Shown: one piece after another, positions 7,550 through 16,976 of the stretch
Numbering within the stretch: position 1 is the stretch's first letter
How the letters are laid out: every line of letters starts with the position of its first letter
Assembly: GCA_024234215.1 (NCBI GenBank)
Contig: JACKOQ010000001.1
Location: 827,724 to 891,723, forward strand
DNA: 64,000 nt
Source of the DNA: Pseudomonadales bacterium
GTDB lineage: Bacteria > Pseudomonadota > Gammaproteobacteria > Pseudomonadales > UBA5862
Direction of reading: 5' to 3'
Notes under the pieces: generated by a model
Databases searched by the model: none
What the model saw: the letters and a program-made list of their open reading frames with translations, nothing else
What the model was told of the DNA's origin: nothing
Program-made: the position numbers and the translations under genes

Positions 7550-10500
7550 CACTGCCTGAACTGTCGATCAAACGCTATGCGATGGCCTACATGCTCAATC
7601 TGGTCATCGTACTGGTGGGCGTCATCGGTCTGACCCGCATCGGCATCGACCGCTGGCCGAATGTCGATTTTCCGATCATTTCGGTGACCACCACCCTCAA
7701 GGGAGCCAATCCGACCGTCATCGACAGCAGTGTCAGCAAGATCATCGAAGGGGCGGTCAACAGTGTGACCGGCATCGACTATATCGAGGCCTCCTCGACC
7801 CCCAGCGTCTCCAACGTGGTGATCTTCTTCAAGTCCAGCAAGGACATGGAGGTCGCCTTCAATGAAGTGCAGAGCAAGGTCAACACCGTGCTCAACCAGC
7901 TTCCAAGTGAGGCGGACATTCCAATTGTGCGCAAGATCGAGTTTGGCGCCTTCCCGATCATGTGGGTGGTGCTGTCGGGTGACCGGACCCAGGAGCAGCT
8001 GGGTGACTATGCGCTGAATGTGGTCAAGAAGCAGCTCGAAGGCATCGAAGGCGTTGGCAACATTCAGTTGGGTGGTTCCAACGAGCGGACCATCCGCGTC
8101 AACGTCGATCTGGAGCGGATGGCGGCACTGGGGGTGACCGCTCAGGATCTGACCCGCGCCTTCAACAATGAGCACCTGCAGGCGCCGGGTGGTTTCATGG
8201 TCGGTGAGAACCGGGAGTTTCTGATCAAGCTCGATCAGGAGTACCACAGCCTCCGTGAGTTGAATGAGCTGGTGATCGGCTACCGCAATGATGCGCCGAT
8301 TCTGCTGAAGGATGTGGCCACCATCGTCGATGGGGTGGCTGACCGGCGCTCGTCGGGCTTCTTCATTGGTCAGAAGACGGCTGGACTTGGCATCGTCAAG
8401 GTCAGCAACGCCAACATGGTGGCGGTCATCGACAGGGTGCAGAAGGTGGTCAAGGAGCAGGTCGAGCCACTGCTGCCGCCTGGCATGAAGGTGACCATCG
8501 CCACCGACGATTCACTCTTCGTGCGTGGCCTCATCAGCAGCCTGAACGAGCATATTTTTTACGGCACCTTGCTGGCCGCGCTGGTGGTGCTGGTTTTCCT
8601 GCATGACTGGCGTTCGACGCTGATCGTATCGCTGGCCATTCCGGTCTCCCTGTTCGGGGCCGTGGCGGTGATGTACTTCTTCGACTTCACCTTCAACAGC
8701 TTCACGATGTTGGCGCTGCTGCTGCTGATCGGTGTGGTGGTCGATGACGCCATCGTGGTGCTGGAGAACATCCACCGTCACCGCAGCACCCTCGACAAGA
8801 ACCCGATCACCTCGGCGATCTCAGGCAGCAATGAGGTGTTTTTTGCCGTGCTGGCAGCCAGTCTGTCGCTGGTCTGCATTTTTGGCCCGGTGATCTTCAT
8901 GAGTGGTCTGGTCGGCAAGTTCTTCCAGTCCTTTGCCGTGGTGACCACGATCGGCGTGCTGGCGTCGTTCTTTGTTTCACTGACCCTGACGCCAGTGCTC
9001 TGCTCCCGCTTTCTGAAAGCCGAGCACAAGCTGGGACCCATTGCCCGTTTCAACGAGGGCTGGATTCAGAAGAGTGAGCGCGGCTACGAGCGGTTGCTGG
9101 ATTTCTCGCTGAACCACCGCTGGATGGTGTTGGGCATCGCCACCTTGGTGGTGGCCTCGAGCGGTTATTTCTTCAAGAACATCGGCAAGGGGTTCAACCC
9201 GGAAGTCGATGAGAGTCGTTTCATGGTCTTCTTCAAGGCGCCGATCGGTTCATCGGTCTCATTCACAGAGAGCAAATTGGCCGAGATCTGGAGGGTGCTC
9301 GATTCACATCCCGAGGTGATGAACCACTTTTCCGGTGTTGGTCTGATGACTGGCATGCAGGGCAGTGAAGGCATGGCAATGGTTCGACTGGTGCCCAAGA
9401 ATGAGCGCAAGTTGTCTCAACTCGAAGTGCAGAATCTGGTGCAGAAAGATCTCGCTGCCATCGCCGGCATCCGGGCGTTCGTGGTGCCTCCCAACCCGAT
9501 GCCCGGCGGGCGCAGTGATCCGATTCAGATCGTCCTGCGTGCCAACAACTACGCTGACCTGGTGCGCGAAGGCACGTCGCTCTATGAACGTCTGCAGCAG
9601 AAACCGGAACTGGGCAATGTCGACATGGATCTTCAAAACGACCTGCCCGAAATGAATCTGGAAGTTGATCGTCTGCGTGCAACCAGTCTCGGCTTGAGTG
9701 CGCGTGACGTGGCCACCAGCATCAACCTGATGCTGGGTGGTGCGGACATCGCTTTCTACAACGACTCAGCCGGTACTGGTGAGCGTTACGACATCCGCAT
9801 CAAGGCCAATGAGTCGGAGATCGGTCAACCGCTCGACCTGAAGAAGCTCTATCTGCGGACCAGTTCGGGCCAGTTGGTCAGGGCCGATACCGTTGCCGAG
9901 TTCGTGCCCAATCTTGGACCCGCCAAGCTCTCCAAGTTCAACCTGAAATACGCGGCCACCTACTACATCACACCCAAGGTGCCGCTGGCACAGGCATTGG
10001 AGATGATCGAGGTTGAAACCGACGCCCTGCCACTGGGCTTCAGCACCGATGTGAAGGGACAGGCGCGCAGCTTTGGCGAGGCCATCAACGCGGTTGGTTT
10101 TGCGCTGGTCCTGGCGCTGGTGCTGCTCTACATGGTGCTGGCCAGCCAGTTCAATGGCTTCATCCAGCCGCTGATCGTGATGTTGGCGCAGCCGCTGGCG
10201 ATCGTCGGTGGGCTGTTTGCGCTGTGGCTGTTCGATTCGGAACTGGTGATGTACTCGATGATCGGCATGGTGTTGCTGATCGGGCTGGTGGCCAAGAACT
10301 CGATCCTGCTGGTCGATCTGACCAACCAGTACCGCGAGAATCGGGGCATGGGGGTTGATGAGGCGCTGCGGATGGCCTGCCCGATCCGGATGCGGCCGGT
10401 GGTGATGACCTCGCTGACGCTGATTCTGGCGATGTTGCCGGCAGCGGTGAGCCGTGGGGTTGGCGCCGAAACCAACGTGCCGCTGGCACTGACGGTGATC

Positions 10501-10653
10501 GGCGGCATGATCAGCTCCACGCTGCTGACGCTGGTGGTGGTGCCCGCGATGTATTCGCTGGTCGAGAACTTCAGGTTGCGGTTCCGTGACCAGCGGATGC
10601 AGCGTGCCTATGCCGCCGTGCCGAAGAAGCAGGAGCTGGATGCAGGCCACTGA
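7546..10653 (+). CDS. RND-family multidrug efflux transporter (HAE1/AcrB type)
   Basis: A 1035-residue inner-membrane proton-driven pump of normal length. It has the N-terminal helix, a large periplasmic porter domain, a first helix bundle, a second porter loop and a second bundle. The proton-relay residues are present: paired Asp at about 400-401 in GVVVDDAIVVLEN and Lys at about 917 in GLVAKNSILLVD. It follows the adaptor with a 4-base overlap. There is no outer-membrane channel gene after it, so a TolC-like protein encoded elsewhere must complete the pump. Sequence features such as MAYMLNLVIVLVGVIGL resemble the MdtB/MdtC-like and environmental HAE1 branch. Substrates are unknown. Confidence 0.95.
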   Translation: MTLPELSIKRYAMAYMLNLVIVLVGVIGLTRIGIDRWPNVDFPIISVTTTLKGANPTVIDSSVSKIIEGAVNSVTGIDYIEASSTPSVSNVVIFFKSSKDMEVAFNEVQSKVNTVLNQLPSEADIPIVRKIEFGAFPIMWVVLSGDRTQEQLGDYALNVVKKQLEGIEGVGNIQLGGSNERTIRVNVDLERMAALGVTAQDLTRAFNNEHLQAPGGFMVGENREFLIKLDQEYHSLRELNELVIGYRNDAPILLKDVATIVDGVADRRSSGFFIGQKTAGLGIVKVSNANMVAVIDRVQKVVKEQVEPLLPPGMKVTIATDDSLFVRGLISSLNEHIFYGTLLAALVVLVFLHDWRSTLIVSLAIPVSLFGAVAVMYFFDFTFNSFTMLALLLLIGVVVDDAIVVLENIHRHRSTLDKNPITSAISGSNEVFFAVLAASLSLVCIFGPVIFMSGLVGKFFQSFAVVTTIGVLASFFVSLTLTPVLCSRFLKAEHKLGPIARFNEGWIQKSERGYERLLDFSLNHRWMVLGIATLVVASSGYFFKNIGKGFNPEVDESRFMVFFKAPIGSSVSFTESKLAEIWRVLDSHPEVMNHFSGVGLMTGMQGSEGMAMVRLVPKNERKLSQLEVQNLVQKDLAAIAGIRAFVVPPNPMPGGRSDPIQIVLRANNYADLVREGTSLYERLQQKPELGNVDMDLQNDLPEMNLEVDRLRATSLGLSARDVATSINLMLGGADIAFYNDSAGTGERYDIRIKANESEIGQPLDLKKLYLRTSSGQLVRADTVAEFVPNLGPAKLSKFNLKYAATYYITPKVPLAQALEMIEVETDALPLGFSTDVKGQARSFGEAINAVGFALVLALVLLYMVLASQFNGFIQPLIVMLAQPLAIVGGLFALWLFDSELVMYSMIGMVLLIGLVAKNSILLVDLTNQYRENRGMGVDEALRMACPIRMRPVVMTSLTLILAMLPAAVSRGVGAETNVPLALTVIGGMISSTLLTLVVVPAMYSLVENFRLRFRDQRMQRAYAAVPKKQELDAGH

Positions 10654-10673
10654 CCGAAGCCGGCGGCAGAAAA

Positions 10674-10699
10674 CGGGCGGGCTGGTTTCAACCCGCCCG
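10674..10699 (-). terminator. hairpin terminator after the amidohydrolase gene
   Basis: CGGGCGGG (10674-10681) and CCCGCCCG (10692-10699) form a perfect 8-bp GC stem. On the minus strand it is followed by TTTTCTG, giving intrinsic-terminator form ten bases after the stop of the minus-strand gene ending at 10709. It may also limit read-through from the pump gene ending at 10653. Confidence 0.75.
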
Positions 10700-10708
10700 C
10701 TGTGATCG

Positions 10709-12607
10709 TCAGGCGGCCGCCTGAGCGCGGGCGGTCATCAGCCGGCCGAAGCGCTCCTTGCCCACCTCCGGGGTGAAGGTTGCCCCGTCCCACGCCAGTT
10801 TTCCGGCGATCCACACCTTGTCGACCACACCATCGGAGCGGTTGACCAGTTGCGGATGGTCGAAGACCTCGCGGTGGATCATCGTCAGCCCGGCATCGCT
10901 GTCATAGTCGAGCAGTGCCTGCGGGTCGACCAGTATCAGGTCGGCCTGGGCGGCCATCTCCAGCGTGCCAACCTCCATGCGGAACAGTCGGGCCGGATCC
11001 CGCGTCAGCCGTTTGACCGCCAGACTCACCTGGTCGAGTGACTCCTGCGCGGCCATCTTCAGCGTGCTGAGGTTGCCATCGAAGTAGGCCATGTTGGTCA
11101 GATGGGCGCCGCTGTCGTTGAAGCCGGGCAATGTCTGCGGATCGAACAGCAGCTCACGCAGCACCTCTGGTCGTTGGTTGGCAGTGATGACATACCAGCG
11201 CAGGGCGCGGTCGAACTGCCGCAGCAGGTGCAGCATGAAGTCGGCGTCGTCGTTGATCGGTGGCGCAGCGGCAAAGAACCCGGCCTCTTCGCTGCTGGCT
11301 GCGCTGCGTCGGTCACCCTGCTGATAGCTGCGCAACCGGCGGTAGACCTCGCCCAGTCGCTGCCCGCTCCAGAGCGCAATGGGCGCACGCTCGACGACCA
11401 TGTCATCCAGTTCGCGGCTGAAGGTGGTCGACTCCATCTTCAGCCAGTGGCGCAACCGGTTCAGGTTGAAACCCTCCTTGCCGGCGCGCCAGTCGCGGCG
11501 GAAGCGCGCGACATAGCCGGCGTCGTTCAGCAGCCGCTGGCGATGCTCGACATCCTCGATATCGATCGCCATCAGCTCGCGAAAGGCGGGCTTCTCTTCC
11601 AGCAGTGGCGAACTGACGCCGTCGGCAAAGACCTTGAAGGGGACCGACAGCGCCTGAAAGGTGAAGTCGCCGCGCAGCAGTCTGGAGTTGAGCAACCGGC
11701 TGAAGAGGCGCAGTCCGCGGTGCGCGAACTGGTTGCAGTCGATGTCCATGGCCGCGGTCGCGGTCATCGTCAGCGGTCGGCCATGCAGGCGGCCGCAGGT
11801 CAGACCGAAGATGCCCAGTGTCTTGAGGCCATCCTCCGGGTCGGGGGTGGCCTGCCAGACCCGATCGTGGCGCCGCACCACCTCGGCCAATGCACGGATC
11901 TCCTTCAAGGTGGCGTGCTGGGCCGGAATCTTTTCGTTGCGGTGCGGGTCGTTGGCCAGATAGTGCAGCGGCAGGCCATCGGATGAAAAGCCGACATAAC
12001 CCTGCTGCATCGCCTGTTCGACCAGGGCGCACATCTGTTGCAGTTCGGCCGCGGTCGGCTCCCGGCTGATCGAACCCTCCAGCCCCATCACCGCGATGCG
12101 CAGCATGCTGTGCGGCACCATCGGCGCGACATTGGGCCCCAGTGGCAACTGTTCGAGATGGTGCAGATAGCTGCCACTGTCATGCCAGTCGATGGCGCCA
12201 TCCAGACACTTTTCGAGCACCCGCTTGGGCATGTTCTCGACCCGGGCGAAGCAGTCGATCAGCGGATTTTCCTCGGGTCGCTCGGGGCTGGTCAGGGCAC
12301 CGAAGGCCAGGCCAAGGCTGCAATTGCTCATCACCACGGTGGTGGTGCCGTGGCGGACGGCCTCGGTCAGCGCCGGCTCCACCTCGACTTCGAGGTCGAA
12401 GTGGGTGTGGATGTCGAGCAGCCCCGGCATCAGCCACTTGCCCTGGCCATCGATCACGGTCGCGGCCGCTGTCCTGGGCAGATCGATGCCCTTGGCGGCG
12501 ATTTGCCCATTCTTGATCGCCAGATCGATCCGCTGCGGCGGGGTGCCGGTGCCATCGAAGATCAGCGCACCGCTGATCAGGGTGTCCCAGATGGGTTGAG
12601 TGTCCAT
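10709..12607 (-). CDS. N-acyl-D-amino-acid deacylase-like amidohydrolase
   Basis: A 632-residue cytoplasmic metal-dependent hydrolase of the amidohydrolase superfamily, D-aminoacylase branch. The metal motif is DIHTHFD with H67 and H69. Other marks are HGTTTVVMSNCSLG after the first strand and PGFNDSGAHLTNM near residue 510, carrying the late metal Asp. The C-terminal beta-sandwich closes with KVWIAGKLAWDG. Members remove acyl groups from N-acyl-D-amino acids, but many environmental homologues of this length have untested substrates. The ATG at 12607 is chosen over one two codons upstream because AAGGA lies six bases before it. It stands alone, followed by a good terminator, and is divergent from an esterase gene. 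Confidence 0.82.
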   Translation of the reverse strand: MDTQPIWDTLISGALIFDGTGTPPQRIDLAIKNGQIAAKGIDLPRTAAATVIDGQGKWLMPGLLDIHTHFDLEVEVEPALTEAVRHGTTTVVMSNCSLGLAFGALTSPERPEENPLIDCFARVENMPKRVLEKCLDGAIDWHDSGSYLHHLEQLPLGPNVAPMVPHSMLRIAVMGLEGSISREPTAAELQQMCALVEQAMQQGYVGFSSDGLPLHYLANDPHRNEKIPAQHATLKEIRALAEVVRRHDRVWQATPDPEDGLKTLGIFGLTCGRLHGRPLTMTATAAMDIDCNQFAHRGLRLFSRLLNSRLLRGDFTFQALSVPFKVFADGVSSPLLEEKPAFRELMAIDIEDVEHRQRLLNDAGYVARFRRDWRAGKEGFNLNRLRHWLKMESTTFSRELDDMVVERAPIALWSGQRLGEVYRRLRSYQQGDRRSAASSEEAGFFAAAPPINDDADFMLHLLRQFDRALRWYVITANQRPEVLRELLFDPQTLPGFNDSGAHLTNMAYFDGNLSTLKMAAQESLDQVSLAVKRLTRDPARLFRMEVGTLEMAAQADLILVDPQALLDYDSDAGLTMIHREVFDHPQLVNRSDGVVDKVWIAGKLAWDGATFTPEVGKERFGRLMTARAQAAA

Positions 12608-12837
12608 GGCCATTCCTTGCAGGGTTGTTATTGTGGAAGGAAAGACTGCATTCGCATTTTCGGCCGAGTTGGAGCATAGCGGAGCGGAGGTTGCCATCCA
12701 AGTGTTTCGGGGTGTGCAGCCACGCCGCTGGTGCAGGTGCCGCCAGACAAAGCGGCCGTTCTGTTCACTGGCCACAGGGCCCGCTGTTCGATAGGCTGCA
12801 TCCTTTGGGCTTGAAGAATAAAAACCGGAGAAACGCG

Positions 12838-13803
12838 ATGCCGTATCTGATTCTGCGACTGTTGGGCACGGCATTGGGCGTGCTGCTGCGGCGGCCACTG
12901 CGGGGGGCGGCGCAGCCGGACTGGTCACTGCGGACCGAGATGACGGTGGCGGTGTTGCGGCAGGCGATGCGCTATGCCGCCGCCCATCCGCAACAGTGGC
13001 GGCAACTGGAGTCGCGCCGAAGCCAGCCGATTGCGCTGGCTGACCAACTGGAGCGCCGCGCCGAGCAGATCGGTGACATGGCCGCCGAATGGTTCGAACC
13101 GCATCGGCTCAGGCAGCCGCAGCGGGTGCTGCTCTACCTGCATGGTGGTGCCTATCTGTTTGGTTCGGTGCAGGGGTTTCGCCCTTTTCTTTCCCGTCTC
13201 GCGGTCGAAAATGGCATTCGGGTGTTGGCGGTCGATTACCGTCTGGCGCCGGAGCACCGTTTTCCCGCAGCACAGCAGGATGCCCTGGCCGCCTATCAGT
13301 GGCTGCTCGATCAAGGCCATGAGCCGGAGCAGATCATCATTGCCGGCGATTCGGCCGGCGGTGGGCTCAGCTGCGCACTGCTGCTGCAACTGAAGCAACT
13401 GGCCCAACCCCAGCCGCGCGCGGCACTGCTGTTCTCGCCTTGGGTCCACCCGTTGGCCACCGGCGGTAGCATGATCACCAATCTCGATTACGACATCCTC
13501 GAAGCCGACTGGCTGCGTGACGCCATTCGCCTGTCGATGGGAGAGCTGGATGCCGACCATCCCCTGGTGGCACCAGTGCATGCTGACCTCAGGGCGCTGG
13601 CGCCGATGTTGATCATCGGTGGCGAGGCCGAGATTTTTCGCGACCAGATCATCCGCTTTGCCCAGCATCTGCGCGATGCCGGGGGTGAGGTCGAGCTCGA
13701 ACTCTGGCCACAGATGATGCATGACTTCCAGATTCTGTTCCCCGAACTGCCCCAGTCGAAGTCGGCCATGGCGCGGGTCAGCCAGTTTCTGGCGCAGCTG
13801 TGA
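12838..13803 (+). CDS. alpha/beta hydrolase, hormone-sensitive lipase family
   Basis: A 321-residue esterase. The HSL-family oxyanion motif HGGAYLFG is at residues 102-109, the nucleophile S172 lies in GDSAGGG, and the acid and histidine are likely in GGEAEIFRDQ and MMHDFQILFP. DYRLAPEHRFPAA is the typical family stretch. The first 25 residues are hydrophobic then basic (PYLILRLLGTALGVLLRR), which may anchor it to the inner membrane. The ATG at 12838 follows ACCGGAG. A short-chain acyl ester substrate is likely; the exact one cannot be told. The gene is followed after 49 bases by a HugZ-like gene and may be cotranscribed with it. Confidence 0.88.
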   Translation: MPYLILRLLGTALGVLLRRPLRGAAQPDWSLRTEMTVAVLRQAMRYAAAHPQQWRQLESRRSQPIALADQLERRAEQIGDMAAEWFEPHRLRQPQRVLLYLHGGAYLFGSVQGFRPFLSRLAVENGIRVLAVDYRLAPEHRFPAAQQDALAAYQWLLDQGHEPEQIIIAGDSAGGGLSCALLLQLKQLAQPQPRAALLFSPWVHPLATGGSMITNLDYDILEADWLRDAIRLSMGELDADHPLVAPVHADLRALAPMLIIGGEAEIFRDQIIRFAQHLRDAGGEVELELWPQMMHDFQILFPELPQSKSAMARVSQFLAQL

Positions 13804-13852
13804 GTCGTGCCTGTCCCACTCCGATGCTCACCCCTTCACAAGGAGCACACCA

Positions 13853-14545
13853 ATGAATGGCCATGAGCGTGATTCCACCTTTCGTTCGTTGCGCCAGCGC
13901 GCACGCCAGCACGATGCAGCCGATGTCGTCTTTACGGCACGGGAGCAGACCCTTCACTGCTTCAGCGCCCTTGCGGAGGATGGATCGCCGCTCTTTGCGG
14001 TGGATGCAACGATCGATTGGGGTGGCGATCCGCAACCGGCCAGTTGGTCGGTGTCGTTGCAGGGTCAGACAGGGTCGACACTGCTCAGGTTGCTGGGCAA
14101 TGCCTCGCCGGTTGCGCAGAGTGATGCCGAACTGCATGTCCGCTTCGAAGCGTTCTTTCCGGGTCGGTTGAATGCCGCCAGTCGGCTCTGGCGGCTCGAG
14201 CCCCAGGCGGTGGAGCTGGATGGCGAGGTGTCTGGCACCGCCGAGCGGTGGCTGCTGCCGATGGCAGGCTGGCAGGGCGACCGGCAATACATCACCGACC
14301 ACATGAACGAAGACCACATCGAGCAGATGCAGGCCATGTGCCGCCACTTCTTCGCTGTGGCGCCGCAACAGGTGGCACTGATCGCGCTCGACTCAGAGGG
14401 CATGCATCTGCGTGCCGATGGGCAGGTCCACTATCTGCCGTTCGCCAGATGCTGCGACGGCACCCGTGAAGTGGCGATGGAGACAGTGCGACTGTCGGCC
14501 GAAGCCGGGGCCGGACCTGACCATGGCGCGGCCACCGCCGGTTGA
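13853..14545 (+). CDS. HugZ-like protein with DUF2470 domain
   Basis: A 230-residue soluble protein. The first part resembles the split-barrel flavin or haem-binding fold (pyridoxamine-phosphate-oxidase-like), and the C-terminus is a DUF2470 domain with the diagnostic YITDHMNEDHIEQM at about residue 143. Relatives include HugZ haem-utilisation oxygenases. The ATG at 13853 has AAGGAG seven bases upstream. The N-terminal barrel is hard to recognise and shorter than in HugZ, so haem breakdown is only a possibility. It may be cotranscribed with the esterase before it and converges on the crotonase gene 11 bases away. Confidence 0.7.
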   Translation: MNGHERDSTFRSLRQRARQHDAADVVFTAREQTLHCFSALAEDGSPLFAVDATIDWGGDPQPASWSVSLQGQTGSTLLRLLGNASPVAQSDAELHVRFEAFFPGRLNAASRLWRLEPQAVELDGEVSGTAERWLLPMAGWQGDRQYITDHMNEDHIEQMQAMCRHFFAVAPQQVALIALDSEGMHLRADGQVHYLPFARCCDGTREVAMETVRLSAEAGAGPDHGAATAG

Positions 14546-14556
14546 GTCGCTGCCGC

Positions 14557-15336
14557 TCAGCGCCCCTGAAAGCGCGGTTCGCGCTTCTCGAGCAGCGCGG
14601 TGATGCCCTCCCTGGAATCTTCGGTCTCAAAGGTGCGTGACTGGCAGTGGGCCTCGAAATCGGCGGCCCGTTGCGGATCCCAGGGGGCGTTCAGATAGAG
14701 CGACCGCTTCATCATCCGTACCGCGACCGGCGCACAGACGGCGATCTCACGGGCCAGCGCACGGGCGCGCGGCAGCACCTGCTCGGCCTCGACGGCGGCA
14801 TTGACCAGGCCGATCCGTTCGGCCTCGGCGCCATTGATCCGCCTGCCGGTGAAGAGCAGTTCCGCCGCGCGGGGCAGGCCGACGATTCTCGGCAGCATGT
14901 AGCTGATCGACATGCCCGAATGCAGGCCGAGCCGCGCAAAGTTGGCGCCATAGAGTGCATCGCGGTTGGCAATGCGCAGATCGCAGATCAGCGCGACCCC
15001 GAAGCCGCCGCCAATGGCGTGGCCATTGAGTGCGCCGATCACCGGCATCTTCAGTTCGGCAATCTGCAAAAAGGAGCGGTAGGTTGCCAGCAGCCGCTCA
15101 TGTGGCAACTGCTGCTGCACCCGGTCGCCGCTGAAGTCGCCCCCAGCACAGAAACTGCTGCCGCGCCCGGTGATGATCAGGCAGCGCACCTGGGCTTCGA
15201 TCTCCAGCAGTCGTGCCATGGCATCAGCGAAACCGGCAATCAGATCGGGGGTCATGCTGTTGCGGTTGTCGGGGCGGTTCAGGGTGATCTCGGCCACCCC
15301 ATCGTCGAAGGAAAACAGAACGGCGGCGGAATCCAT
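14557..15336 (-). CDS. crotonase-superfamily protein (enoyl-CoA hydratase-like) lacking both catalytic glutamates
   Basis: A 259-residue single-domain crotonase. The CoA and oxyanion-hole framework is clear: GSSFCAGGDF near residue 60 and NGHAIGGGFGVALICD near 108. The two glutamates that add water in true hydratases are absent. The GGGCE position reads GGGFG and the GQPE position reads GANF. The fold is therefore certain, but hydratase chemistry is doubtful; an isomerase, hydrolase or other CoA-ester reaction is possible. The ATG at 15336 has GGGAGA about 11 bases upstream. It sits divergent from rhlB and apart from any beta-oxidation operon. Confidence 0.85.
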   Translation of the reverse strand: MDSAAVLFSFDDGVAEITLNRPDNRNSMTPDLIAGFADAMARLLEIEAQVRCLIITGRGSSFCAGGDFSGDRVQQQLPHERLLATYRSFLQIAELKMPVIGALNGHAIGGGFGVALICDLRIANRDALYGANFARLGLHSGMSISYMLPRIVGLPRAAELLFTGRRINGAEAERIGLVNAAVEAEQVLPRARALAREIAVCAPVAVRMMKRSLYLNAPWDPQRAADFEAHCQSRTFETEDSREGITALLEKREPRFQGR

Positions 15337-15569
15337 GGCGAATTCGATCTCCCTGTTTTTATGTTGTGAGCGATCCTGCCGGTCAGAATGCACAGTGGAT
15401 CGGTGCCGGCCGTTGCAGAATAGCCCGATATCGAACAAATCGAAACCGGCCCACGGCCTGTCTCATCGCCACCACATCTCTGCGGAATGACGACAGGGTT
15501 TGCTACAATCGGCGCACATTGCTTTTTTCTTTTCCGTTTGATCGCATCGAGCATCGACCTTTGACATCC

Positions 15570-16826
15570 ATGGCATCTCCCCCGGAATCATCCACCCAGC
15601 CCCCATCCTCGGCCGATGGTGCCGAAAAAACCCGGTTCAGCGAGTTCGAGCTGATTCCACCCCAACTGCTGCGTGCCATCGATGAGGCGGGTTTTGAATA
15701 CTGCACGCCGATTCAGGCGCAGTCGCTGATCCACACCCTGCATGGACTGGATGTGGCCGGTCAGGCCCAGACCGGCACCGGCAAGACGGCGGCCTTTCTG
15801 ATCACCATCTTTGCCGGGTTGATCAACCATCCGCTCGATGAAGAGCGCTACAGCGGCGAGCCGCGCGCACTGGTGTTGGCGCCGACGCGAGAGCTGGCGT
15901 TGCAGATTGCCAAGGATGCCGAGCAACTGGGCAGATACCTTGGACTTCGGACCGCCGCGCTGGTGGGTGGAATGGATTACCAGCGACAGCGCGCTGCCCT
16001 GCAGCAGGGGCTGATCGATCTGGTGGTGGCCACCCCGGGACGGTTGATCGACTTCATCGAGAATCGGGAGATCTTTCTCGATCAGATCGAGATCCTGGTG
16101 CTCGATGAGGCCGACCGCATGCTCGACATGGGCTTTCTGCCGCAGATTCGCCGCGTCATCCGCCAGACGCCACGCAAGGAGCATCGCCAGACGCTGCTGT
16201 TCAGCGCCACCCTGAACGCCGACATCATGCAGCTTGCCGAGCAGTGGATGGTCGATGCCCGCTGGATCGAGGCCGTGCGCAGTCCGCAGAACGCGGGTGC
16301 GGTCAAGCAGGAGATCTACCTGCTGGCCGACCATCAGAAGAGCACCGTGCTGATCAACCTGCTGCACCGCTTTGCCGGGCAGCGCGTCATCGTCTTCGCC
16401 AACCGGCGTGACCGCACCCGCCATCTGGAGGAGAAGCTGGCACGCCACGGCCTGAAGGTGGGGATGCTGTCGGGCGATGTGCCGCAGGTCAAGCGGCTGA
16501 AGACGCTCGAAGCCTTCCGGGCCGGCAAGCTCGACGTGATGGTGGCCACCGATGTGGCTGGACGCGGCATTCACATCGACGACATCGCGCTGGTCATCAA
16601 CTACGATCTGCCCGAAGAGGCCGAGGACTACGTCCACCGCGTCGGCCGTACCGGACGGGCCGGCGCCACCGGCCACTCCATCAGCTTCGCCAGCGAGCAT
16701 GACGCCTTCGAACTGCCCAAGATCGAACAGCTGCTTGGCCTGAAGATCGATGCACATCAGCCTGAAGAGGCCTTGCTGCAGCCAGTGCGGCCCCAGGCGC
16801 AGCGCAACCGGACCGCCACCGACTGA
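15570..16826 (+). CDS. rhlB: DEAD-box ATP-dependent RNA helicase RhlB
   Basis: A 418-residue helicase core with short ends. Motifs in order are F..F and a Q-motif (YCTPIQAQSL), motif I AQTGTGKT, Ia PTRELALQ, Ib TPGRL, II DEADRMLDMGF, III SAT, IV VIVFANRR, V ATDVAGRGIH and VI HRVGRTGRAG. DMGFLPQIRRVIRQTP and the overall length match RhlB, the degradosome RNA helicase that unwinds structured mRNA for RNase E and PNPase. The N-terminus is a low-complexity S/P-rich leader. The ATG at 15570 is taken; a TTG three codons earlier is in frame. It is divergent from the crotonase gene and followed by a strong hairpin. Confidence 0.85.
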   Translation: MASPPESSTQPPSSADGAEKTRFSEFELIPPQLLRAIDEAGFEYCTPIQAQSLIHTLHGLDVAGQAQTGTGKTAAFLITIFAGLINHPLDEERYSGEPRALVLAPTRELALQIAKDAEQLGRYLGLRTAALVGGMDYQRQRAALQQGLIDLVVATPGRLIDFIENREIFLDQIEILVLDEADRMLDMGFLPQIRRVIRQTPRKEHRQTLLFSATLNADIMQLAEQWMVDARWIEAVRSPQNAGAVKQEIYLLADHQKSTVLINLLHRFAGQRVIVFANRRDRTRHLEEKLARHGLKVGMLSGDVPQVKRLKTLEAFRAGKLDVMVATDVAGRGIHIDDIALVINYDLPEEAEDYVHRVGRTGRAGATGHSISFASEHDAFELPKIEQLLGLKIDAHQPEEALLQPVRPQAQRNRTATD

Positions 16827-16844
16827 TCGGGCGGGTTGGGCCAA

Positions 16845-16868
16845 GGGCCTGTGGCAGGCCACAGGCCC
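16845..16868 (+). terminator. 10-bp hairpin after rhlB
   Basis: GGGCCTGTGG (16845-16854) pairs perfectly with CCACAGGCCC (16859-16868) around a four-base loop CAGG, 19 bases after the rhlB stop. No T-run follows, so it may be a weak or Rho-assisted terminator, or an RNA-stabilising element that insulates rhlB from the glycan cluster. Confidence 0.5.
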
Positions 16869-16976
16869 AACTGGCGCCCAGCGCGGTTTCACGCAACCGC
16901 AAGCAATTTTCGACTATTCTTGAAGTTGCTGCCGAATGGTCGGCACCGCTTTACGCATGGATTTCAAGCACGCGCT

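Noticed and set aside
7546..10653. A missing outer-membrane factor gene of the efflux system
   Set aside because: Many RND operons lack their own channel and use a shared TolC-type protein, so the absence is not in itself unusual.
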